Origin: Aquificaceae bacterium
GTDB taxonomy: Bacteria; Aquificota; Aquificia; Aquificales; Aquificaceae
DNA length: 10,902 nucleotides
Direction: 5' to 3'
Assembly (NCBI GenBank): GCA_027014185.1
Contig: JALWEK010000113.1
Location: 1 to 10,902, forward strand
Shown: piece after piece, positions 1-5,541 of the stretch
How the letters are laid out: every line of letters begins with the position of its first letter
Numbering within the stretch: the first letter of the stretch is position 1
Made by a program: the position numbers and the translations under genes
The notes under the pieces: model-generated
Databases searched by the model: none
Told to the model about the DNA's origin: nothing
What the model saw: the letters and a program-made list of their open reading frames with translations, nothing else

Positions 1-476
1 TGCTCAGGTTCAGAGGGAAAGCTATATGCTTTGACTCGGAGGAGGAGGCCATAGACGGAATCCTGGGAGGAAAGGTGAAACCCGGACACGTGGTGGTGAT
101 AAGGTACGAGGGTCCCAAGGGTGGTCCAGGCATGAGGGAGATGCTCTCCCCCACATCCGCCATAGTGGGTATGGGGCTCGGAGACAAGGTTGCCCTTATA
201 ACCGACGGTAGGTTCTCCGGAGGCACAAGGGGGGCATGCATAGGCCATGTATCACCGGAAGCGGCAGCTGGAGGTCCTATAGGTGTGGTTCAGGACGGAG
301 ACGAGATACTCATAGACATCCCTAATAGAAGGCTCGAGCTCCTTATATCTGAGGAGGAGCTCCAGAGCAGACTTAAGAACTTTAAGCCCAAGCGGAAGGA
401 TATTCCCAGCTCATGGCTCAGAAGGTACGCAAAGCTCGTCACGGACGCCTCTAAGGGAGCTGTCCTAGAGGCTTAA
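1..476 (+). CDS. ilvD: Dihydroxy-acid dehydratase, C-terminal part (5' end outside window)
   Basis: IlvD is the Fe-S enzyme that dehydrates 2,3-dihydroxy-isovalerate and 2,3-dihydroxy-3-methylvalerate to the keto acids of valine and isoleucine synthesis. The frame is open from the first full codon at position 3, giving about 157 residues, roughly the last quarter of a family member of about 550. Recognisable C-terminal motifs are [21 protein letters not shown] (its serine is the proposed catalytic base in the family) and [18 protein letters not shown] at position 75 lies inside this conserved domain and is not the true start, because family-typical sequence ([19 protein letters not shown]) continues upstream in the same frame. 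The TAA stop shares one base with the ATG of the next gene (TAATG), so the two are probably co-translated. The protein looks intact as far as it can be seen. Confidence 0.96.
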   Translation, partial: LRFRGKAICFDSEEEAIDGILGGKVKPGHVVVIRYEGPKGGPGMREMLSPTSAIVGMGLGDKVALITDGRFSGGTRGACIGHVSPEAAAGGPIGVVQDGDEILIDIPNRRLELLISEEELQSRLKNFKPKRKDIPSSWLRRYAKLVTDASKGAVLEA

Positions 477-1576
477 TGAGGTTTTTCGTCCTCGGCTTCC
501 TGGCATTTTATGCCCTCGTGCATTACTACCTGTACAGGAAGTTAAGCCGGGCCTTCGATCTTGGATTGAGGGCGAGGCTGTTTACCGCTATATTACTCTC
601 CCTGGCGACCATCTCCCCAGTTCTATGGAGGGTTCTGGATAAGAAGGGTGTGGTTGAGATCTCTAGGCCGCTCGCACTCATAGGGCTCCTCTGGATGGGC
701 TTTGTAATCTACTTCTTTCTAGTCGGGGCCGCCGTTGACCTGTACAGGAGGTTCCACTCCCCGGGGCCAAGAAGGGCTTTCTTCATAACCCTAATCCTTT
801 CCCTGCTCCTGAGCCTGTACAGCCATGCGGAGACCCATTACCTACAGGTTTACAGGTTTACACTGGAGACTTCCAAGCTCTCACCTGGCATAGAGGTGAA
901 GATCCTTCACATATCGGATATGCACCTGGGCCCGGTGATGAGGGAGGACAGGATAGAGATGCTAGAAGGCGTGTACGAAAAGGAAAGGCCCGATATCATA
1001 GTGGCCACCGGGGACATGGTGGACGGGAACATGAAGGGCCTCGAACACCTCGCCAAGAGGCTGGCAAAGATAGACCCACCTCTGGGGAAGTTCGCCGTTC
1101 TCGGAAATCATGAGTTTTACGTGGGGCATGAACAGGCTATCGGGTTCCTGGAGATGTCTGGCTTTAGAGTTCTCAGGGGAGAGGGCGTCGAGGTTGGTGA
1201 ATTCCTTAACATAGTGGGGGTGGATGACCCTGCGGGTGAGAGATTGGGCTACAAGGTCATCACCGACGAGGTCTCAGTACTAAAAAGTGTGGACACCTCC
1301 AGATACACCATCCTCATAAAGCACAGACCTGAGGTGGAGAAAGAGGCCCTTCCTTACCTCGATCTCGTCCTCGCCGGGCACACCCACGGAGGGGTCCTAT
1401 TCTTCGTTGGTTACACAGTTCTGAGATTGATGTTCGAGACCGACAGGGGTCTTAAGGAGATAGCTCCTGGAAAGTTCATAGCTGTTAGCAAGGGTCTAGG
1501 AACCGGAGGGCCCCCGATGAGGCTCCTATCTCCCCCGGACGTGATGGTTATAACCATCAGAGGTCGATCTCTATGA
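476..1576 (+). CDS. Membrane-anchored calcineurin-like metallophosphoesterase (YkuE/YaeI-like)
   Basis: This is a predicted two-metal phosphoesterase held at the membrane; the substrate is unknown. The 366-residue protein begins with four hydrophobic segments (about residues 3-20, 35-52, 66-87 and 101-116). The soluble domain follows and carries the complete metallophosphoesterase signature: DMH (D148, H150), GDMVD (D180, D183), GNHE (N211, H212), a further His in IKHRPE (H283) and GHTHGG (301-306). All metal ligands expected for the family are present, so it should be active. Relatives with this layout include YkuE and YaeI, some of which act on UDP-2,3-diacylglucosamine-type or other phosphodiester substrates; transfer of that role here is inference. 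The ATG overlaps the ilvD stop by one base, with a modest AGAGG four bases upstream, which suggests translational coupling. Its 3' end overlaps the opposing DUF167 gene by 20 bp. The link to ilvD looks positional rather than metabolic. Confidence 0.93.
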   Translation: MRFFVLGFLAFYALVHYYLYRKLSRAFDLGLRARLFTAILLSLATISPVLWRVLDKKGVVEISRPLALIGLLWMGFVIYFFLVGAAVDLYRRFHSPGPRRAFFITLILSLLLSLYSHAETHYLQVYRFTLETSKLSPGIEVKILHISDMHLGPVMREDRIEMLEGVYEKERPDIIVATGDMVDGNMKGLEHLAKRLAKIDPPLGKFAVLGNHEFYVGHEQAIGFLEMSGFRVLRGEGVEVGEFLNIVGVDDPAGERLGYKVITDEVSVLKSVDTSRYTILIKHRPEVEKEALPYLDLVLAGHTHGGVLFFVGYTVLRLMFETDRGLKEIAPGKFIAVSKGLGTGGPPMRLLSPPDVMVITIRGRSL

Positions 1577-1778
1577 TCTTCTCCCTCGATGTCTCCCCCT
1601 TTAGTATCCTTACGGCACTCTTACGAACTCCGTAGTGCTTTGCCAGTAGCTCCACGACCCTCTCGTTGGCCTTTCCCTTTTCGGGAGGGGCGCTGACTTT
1701 TACCTCGAGATGGTCCGGCGTTATTTCCCTCACACCTTCTCTTTTTGAGCCCGGTTTAACCCTGACCTTTAGCCTCAT
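1557..1778 (-). CDS. DUF167 / YggU family small protein
   Basis: A 73-residue protein of the DUF167 (YggU) family, a small widespread alpha/beta fold of unsettled function. Family hallmarks are VKPGSKREGV near the N-terminus and then VSAPPEKGKANERVVELLA, ending with a strand-rich tail that includes the GETSREKII motif. Length and motif order are normal for the family. Its ATG overlaps the TGA of the upstream EAL reading frame (ATGA). No good Shine-Dalgarno is visible (the upstream bases read AAAGACCTTACA), so it probably depends on translational coupling to that frame. This matters because the upstream gene is frameshifted. The last 20 bp overlap the end of the convergent metallophosphoesterase gene, leaving no room for a terminator between them. 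Confidence 0.93.
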   Translation of the reverse strand: MRLKVRVKPGSKREGVREITPDHLEVKVSAPPEKGKANERVVELLAKHYGVRKSAVRILKGETSREKIIEIDL

Positions 1779-2146
1779 TGTAAGGTCTTTATCCAGGCTA
1801 CAAGCTCGTGGATAGTCATGGGCTTGGCGATGTAATAGCCTTGGCAGTAGTCTATGCCCATAGAACGAATAGCTGTAAGTTCTTCCCGGCTTTCTATAAA
1901 CTCGGCCACAGTTTTTGTCTCAAGACGCTTGCTCAAGACAGAAACTATATCTACCACTTTCCATATAGCGTGGGAGCTGAGCACGTCCCGTATGAGGGAT
2001 CCATCTATCTTTAATACCTTCAGAACACCCTTGTCCACGAGATCTGCCACTATCTTGAGTGAAGAGTATCCGGTACCGAAGTCATCCACCGCTATGGTAA
2101 CGTGGCTGTTGCTGGATAGTTTAAGGGCTGCCTCCGTGTTTTTCAA
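1775..2146 (-). pseudogene. C-terminal half of EAL domain, split from the upstream ORF by a frameshift
   Basis: This 123-residue frame is the second half of a c-di-GMP phosphodiesterase (EAL) domain, displaced into another reading frame. It holds the metal-binding DDFGTGYSSL motif (D21, D22), the catalytic lysine in LKID (K46), the glutamates of AEFIES (E82, E85, a variant of the usual AEGVE) and the closing QGYYIAKP. The first half of the domain, with EVL, FVNVS and IELTE, ends in the ORF at 2121-3785. The only possible start is a TTG at 2146 with no Shine-Dalgarno, inside conserved domain sequence, so independent translation is unlikely. Removing one A from the A5 run (read as T5 at 2139-2143 on +) joins the halves as ELTEQQLFENTEAALKL, a natural EAL sequence. 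No other damage is seen, so this is a very recent mutation, a sequencing error or an unusual recoding event. Confidence 0.85.
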
Positions 2147-3785
2147 ACAGCTGCTGTTCGGTAAGCTCTATAACTATATTGAGACCTTCCACACTCCTTA
2201 TAAATTCACAAAGGTGCTCTATGTACCTGTCCGACATTAGAGAGCGGGAGCTTACGTTTACGAACAAGCTTTTAACAGGCTTAAGTAGTTTAATGTACTC
2301 TTTAAGTTTGCTAATCACCTGCATATCCAGCTTCTCTACAAGTTCCAGTTCATATATGAGATCTATGAATACCCCCGTGGGCACGAGCTTGTCTTCTTCC
2401 TTTAGCCTGGCCAGAACTTCCACCCCCACTATATTCCTTGTGTTCTCTGTTTCAACTATAGGATGAAAGACCACATCGACCTTACCTTCCTCTATCATGG
2501 ACTTTATCTTGCTAACGTTCCCGTACTTCTCACTTATCCAGTTCATTATGTTCTGTAGTCGCTCTTTGCCTACAGATATGCTTGTATGTTCTCTTTCTTT
2601 CTTCGCTTCCTCTTTTAGATAAGCGAGTATATCCCTCAGCTCACTCTCTACGAGCTCGGCATACGGCTCCATCTCAAGAATAGCTACGGTAACCTCTATA
2701 GGGATCTTCTTCCCGTTACCCTTGAATTCAAAGTGGAGCTCTCGCCCTATTTTATCCACAAGTTCCCTGATCTCTTCCTCGGAATAACCCTTGTTGAACA
2801 TAAAGAAATTCGAGGTAGAGCCCTTTACCATTACAGTTCTGGCCGTGTCCTCAGATATGAGGTTCATGAGTCTCTTTTCCATCTCCTTTATGATGGCGTC
2901 CCCTACCTTTTCTCCATGCGTTCTGTTTATCTTCCTAAGATCAATTATGTCTATAGCTGATACGTACTTGTAGCCCTCCTCTTTAGAGAGAGCGCTCACG
3001 AACCTGAAAAAGTTAGACTCAGGATCTGAGTAGGCGAGAAAGTACAGCTCGGAAACAGTTTTAAGCAGCTTTGCCACAATCTCTGTGAGATCCTTAAATA
3101 CCCTGTAAGCTTGATAGAAAGCTCCCTTCGTATAAAATACGTAGAAGGTGTTGGCCGTATCGTGGATCAGTTTGTGTAGGTTGTGAACATAGGTGCACAT
3201 GTTCGCATCAAGACACACCAGGATGGATTCCGGATAATCGAGGACTTCCGAAAATTTACACTCTTCCGCAGATATTAGGGGGAACTCTGAGAAGTCATCC
3301 TTCTCCACGCACTCGGCTATCTTCAAAAGCCAATCTCTATGAACGCTGTAAAGCAACCTGTCCGCGAAGGGAGATTTTTTAAAGTTTTTGAGAGTTTTTA
3401 CATCCTTACGCAGATATATCTTAGATATCTGATTTACAAGTTCCTCCAAATACTTCTTGAACTTTATTGTGAATTCCTGGGAATAACCCTCCTCTATCAG
3501 CTTCTCCATCAGTCTGCTCTTTATCCTGTCTATGCTCCATGCAATGACCGTATAGGGAACGTCAGTTCTTGTATAAAGATCCTCGAACTTCTTTGAGAAG
3601 TTCACAGATCCACTTTCCCAGTTCTCTATGTACTGGGATATGAGATCCCTCTGACCGTCTATTAGAGCTTCGAGGTTCTCCTCAGAACCCACAAGGTTTC
3701 TGATGAATTCGTTCTCTCTGAGTTCCGACCGGATCTCCTCAAAGATACCCTTAAGGTACTTCTGCACGCTCTTTATCTCCTCCAC
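2121..3785 (-). CDS. c-di-GMP signalling protein: helical region, CZB-like zinc sensor, degenerate GGDEF, first half of EAL
   Basis: Cytoplasmic signalling protein, 554 residues as read, about 670 if the frameshift were repaired. Residues 1-135 are all-helical and unassigned; a degenerate globin-type sensor is possible but weakly supported. Residues about 140-250 match a CZB zinc-binding domain: H149, C176, H204 and H208 have spacings of 27, 28 and 4, close to the four zinc ligands of E. coli DgcZ. Residues about 270-375 are a GGDEF fold (IDIIDLRKINRTHG, then VGDAI) whose active-site loop has become KGSTSNFF (321-328), so cyclase activity is not expected. The EAL domain starts near 437 with the EVL signature (E456), N510 and IELTE (E540), then shifts frame after residue 546. 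The start is GTG at 3785, chosen for GGAGGT (3792-3797) six bases upstream. It lies 33 bp after the Cse60-like gene in the same unit. No membrane segment is seen. Confidence 0.87.
   Translation of the reverse strand: MEEIKSVQKYLKGIFEEIRSELRENEFIRNLVGSEENLEALIDGQRDLISQYIENWESGSVNFSKKFEDLYTRTDVPYTVIAWSIDRIKSRLMEKLIEEGYSQEFTIKFKKYLEELVNQISKIYLRKDVKTLKNFKKSPFADRLLYSVHRDWLLKIAECVEKDDFSEFPLISAEECKFSEVLDYPESILVCLDANMCTYVHNLHKLIHDTANTFYVFYTKGAFYQAYRVFKDLTEIVAKLLKTVSELYFLAYSDPESNFFRFVSALSKEEGYKYVSAIDIIDLRKINRTHGEKVGDAIIKEMEKRLMNLISEDTARTVMVKGSTSNFFMFNKGYSEEEIRELVDKIGRELHFEFKGNGKKIPIEVTVAILEMEPYAELVESELRDILAYLKEEAKKEREHTSISVGKERLQNIMNWISEKYGNVSKIKSMIEEGKVDVVFHPIVETENTRNIVGVEVLARLKEEDKLVPTGVFIDLIYELELVEKLDMQVISKLKEYIKLLKPVKSLFVNVSSRSLMSDRYIEHLCEFIRSVEGLNIVIELTEQQLFEKHGGSP
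2139..2143 (-). other. Frameshift site in EAL domain (homopolymer A5 on the - strand)
   Basis: On the coding strand the sequence reads CTG TTT GAA AAA CAC and runs to a TAA eight codons later. With four A's instead of five it reads CTG TTT GAA AAC ACG GAG and continues through the rest of the EAL domain to its stop. The needed correction is a net one-base loss. A classic -1 slippery heptamer does not fit either the frame or the sequence, and five A's is short for transcriptional slippage. Confidence 0.8.
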
Positions 3786-3818
3786 GGGGGGACCTCCGGC
3801 AGTTTCTATCTATGTATA

Positions 3819-4025
3819 TCATTCCTCTGGAATCTCCCTCTCGCTCCTGTATATCACGGTGTAAACGATGGTAAAGCCGTCTATCCCGTGCTCCCTCGCG
3901 TGGGTGACCTTTACGTCTATAACTTCTCCCCCTTCGTCGTATATAGCATCGAGTACCTCGTTGAGCTTGTCGGTTATCTCGGAGGTCGTCCCCTCGATAT
4001 CTATAACCAGGGCGTTTACTCTCAT
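3819..4025 (-). CDS. Small Cse60-like protein
   Basis: A 68-residue acidic protein with an alternating strand-helix-strand pattern: VNALVIDI (residues 3-10), a helix from about 15-30 (EITDKLNEVLDAIYDEG), then strands EVIDVKVTHA and FTIVYTVIYR. This layout, with the N-terminal strand, helix, ID.K strand and closing I-Y-R strand, resembles the Cse60 family named after a B. subtilis sporulation-associated protein, which also occurs in non-spore-formers. Its function is unknown, and the family match is by pattern only. It is the first gene of a minus-strand unit, 33 bp ahead of the CZB-GGDEF-EAL gene, so a link to second-messenger signalling is possible but unproven. The ATG at 4025 has no Shine-Dalgarno; a TATAAT-like element lies only 12 bases upstream, so the message may be nearly leaderless. 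Confidence 0.75.
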   Translation of the reverse strand: MRVNALVIDIEGTTSEITDKLNEVLDAIYDEGGEVIDVKVTHAREHGIDGFTIVYTVIYRSEREIPEE

Positions 4026-4045
4026 ACCACGGAGATTATTATACT
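4015..4045 (+). promoter_or_regulatory. Candidate promoter for the potassium-channel unit
   Basis: TATACT (4040-4045) is a good -10 match, with TTTACT (4015-4020) as a weak -35 at a 19-base spacing. Transcription would start around 4052, only a few bases before the ATG at 4058, giving a leaderless or very short leader; only GAAAGGG is present as a possible weak ribosome site. The -35 lies inside the opposing gene. Seen by eye only. Confidence 0.35.
4038..4043 (-). promoter_or_regulatory. Candidate -10 element for the Cse60-like/EAL unit
   Basis: The minus strand reads TATAAT at this point, a perfect -10 hexamer ending 12 bases before the ATG at 4025. No convincing -35 is seen 16-18 bases further upstream. 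It overlaps the -10 candidate of the plus-strand channel gene, so the two promoters could compete for RNA polymerase. Confidence 0.35.
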
Positions 4046-4057
4046 TGAAAGGGAAAA

Positions 4058-5200
4058 ATGGCCAGGTTGAGAAGAAGGTTAAGGAAGAGGATAAAGCCCA
4101 AGAAGAGGGAGCTGAAGCTCATAGAACAGTATGAGAGGAGGCTGATAGAGGCACTAAAGGAGTTCAGGATACCCTTACTGATGCTCCATACAGCGATCAC
4201 CGTCGGAACGCTGGGATACATGTTCCTCTCCGGCGGAGACTTCATAAACTCCTTCTACATGACGATAATAACGATCGGGACGATAGGCTTCGGGGAGATA
4301 GTGGCGGGGAGCGATACGCTCTACGGGAGGGTCTTTACCTCCTTCCTGGCCCTGATGGGGATAGGGGTTTTTACCACCTCGGTGACCGTTATAGTTAGGG
4401 TATTCTTCAAGGAGGATATAATTAAGCTCTACAGGGCCATAAGGATGCTGAGGGAAATAGAGGAGCTCGAGGGACACTACATAATCTGCGGTTACGACAA
4501 GACCTCAGCCTGGCTCGCCACGCTTTTGAAGAAGAGGAAGATAGAGTTCGTTGTGATAGACAGCCGTGAGGAGGCCATGAAGTTCCTCCAGGAGCACAAT
4601 ATCAAGTACTTCTTGATAGAAGAACCCCACAAGAGGTCGGTCCTGCAGTCGGCGGGTATAAAGAGGGCCAGGGGAATGATAGTGAACCTGGGGGACGATG
4701 CCAAAAACATAGCTGTGATTGTTACCGCCAGGCTCATGAGACCTTCCAAGGAAGAGTTCTACATATACTCCTTCGCTTCAACCGACGGGACTGCCGACAA
4801 GCTAGAGGAGCTGGGCGCAAACAGAGCCCTGGTCCCCAACAAGCTCCTGGCGACGAGGCTGGCCGCCTACATATTCCACACGGGATCCGCCTTCATCTCG
4901 GACCTATTCGACAGGATAGCCTTCGGGGAGGAGACGGACATAGACATCCTGGAGCTCAAGGTAGAGCCCGGATCACCTCTCGTGGGCAAGAAGTTAAAGG
5001 ACATAGACCTGAGAAGGGCCCTCAAGGTAACCGTTATAGCTATAAGGAAGTCAGACGGCTACCTGGACGTGACGGTTACGGGAGAGACCACCGTCGAGGA
5101 GGGAGACACGCTGATCATATTCGGCCAGCCCAAGAATCTTAGGAAAGCCCAGAAGATCCTTCTTGAGGAGACCCACAGGGTACTGGAGGGAGAGAGATGA
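4058..5200 (+). CDS. Two-TM potassium channel with RCK (TrkA-N / TrkA-C) domains
   Basis: A 380-residue MthK-type ligand-gated potassium channel subunit, expected to assemble around a pore at the inner membrane. A very basic N-terminus (residues 1-20) precedes the first membrane helix (about 38-58), a pore helix with selectivity filter TIGFG (75-79, followed by Glu instead of the common Asp) and a second helix (about 90-116). The RCK N-lobe begins at HYIICGY (140-146). Its nucleotide-binding loop reads GYDKTS, so the GxGxxG of NAD-binding RCK domains is lost, as it is in MthK. The acidic tip of beta-2 is kept (D168). The positions of MthK calcium-site residues do not look conserved (VNLGDD; no Glu pair in YIYSFAS), so the ligand is uncertain. 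A TrkA-C lobe follows at about 297-370. The 3' end overlaps the next gene by four bases (ATGA), which indicates a shared transcript. Confidence 0.92.
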   Translation: MARLRRRLRKRIKPKKRELKLIEQYERRLIEALKEFRIPLLMLHTAITVGTLGYMFLSGGDFINSFYMTIITIGTIGFGEIVAGSDTLYGRVFTSFLALMGIGVFTTSVTVIVRVFFKEDIIKLYRAIRMLREIEELEGHYIICGYDKTSAWLATLLKKRKIEFVVIDSREEAMKFLQEHNIKYFLIEEPHKRSVLQSAGIKRARGMIVNLGDDAKNIAVIVTARLMRPSKEEFYIYSFASTDGTADKLEELGANRALVPNKLLATRLAAYIFHTGSAFISDLFDRIAFGEETDIDILELKVEPGSPLVGKKLKDIDLRRALKVTVIAIRKSDGYLDVTVTGETTVEEGDTLIIFGQPKNLRKAQKILLEETHRVLEGER

Positions 5201-5541
5201 GATACAAGAAGATAATCACCGACTTCTTCATCCTTATGGCGCTGACGACGAACATAAGCTTCATAACGAGTCCCAACTCCTACGAGCTGGTGGTGACGGT
5301 AGCGGCCAACCTAGCGGCCACCATACTTAAGGTTGGAGAGGGAAGAGTTCTCTCTACCGAGATGCTCGCCTCGAGCCTGGTGGCGGATCTTCACCTTATC
5401 CCTGCCCTCTTCCTCTACCACATGGGGGATCCCCAGGAGGCCATAGGGCTTGCCCAGGGTGCCCTGGCAGCGAACGTGATCTCGGTGATCATATCCATAA
5501 TAGAGACGATAATAAGCGCCTTCACAGAGGAGGAAGAGTGA
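5197..5541 (+). CDS. Small four-helix membrane protein next to the K+ channel (DUF6394-like)
   Basis: A 114-residue protein that is almost entirely hydrophobic, with predicted membrane helices at about residues 6-24, 29-46, 56-76 and 83-108 and an acidic tail of four Glu. Distinctive stretches are LTTNISFITSPNSYEL and LASSLVADLHLIPALFLY. The conserved-looking Asp and His buried in helix 3 (D64, H66) suggest a functional intramembrane site. The sequence resembles small membrane proteins of the DUF6394 type from memory; the family number should be treated as tentative. Its ATG overlaps the channel's TGA (ATGA) behind a strong GGAGGGAGAG purine tract, so the two are co-expressed at tied levels. 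A channel accessory subunit is a reasonable inference, not shown. Its stop directly abuts the convergent flgL stop, with no base between them. Confidence 0.85.
   Translation: MRYKKIITDFFILMALTTNISFITSPNSYELVVTVAANLAATILKVGEGRVLSTEMLASSLVADLHLIPALFLYHMGDPQEAIGLAQGALAANVISVIISIIETIISAFTEEEE

Noticed and set aside
75..77. GTG as start of a short IlvD-like protein
   Set aside because: Conserved IlvD sequence continues upstream in frame to the window edge, so this is an internal codon.
2136..2150. Programmed -1 frameshift signal joining the EAL halves
   Set aside because: The rejoining needs a net +1 shift (loss of a base), and the local sequence TTTGAAAAACAC does not give an X-XXY-YYZ heptamer in the reading frame. 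No strong downstream hairpin was obvious.
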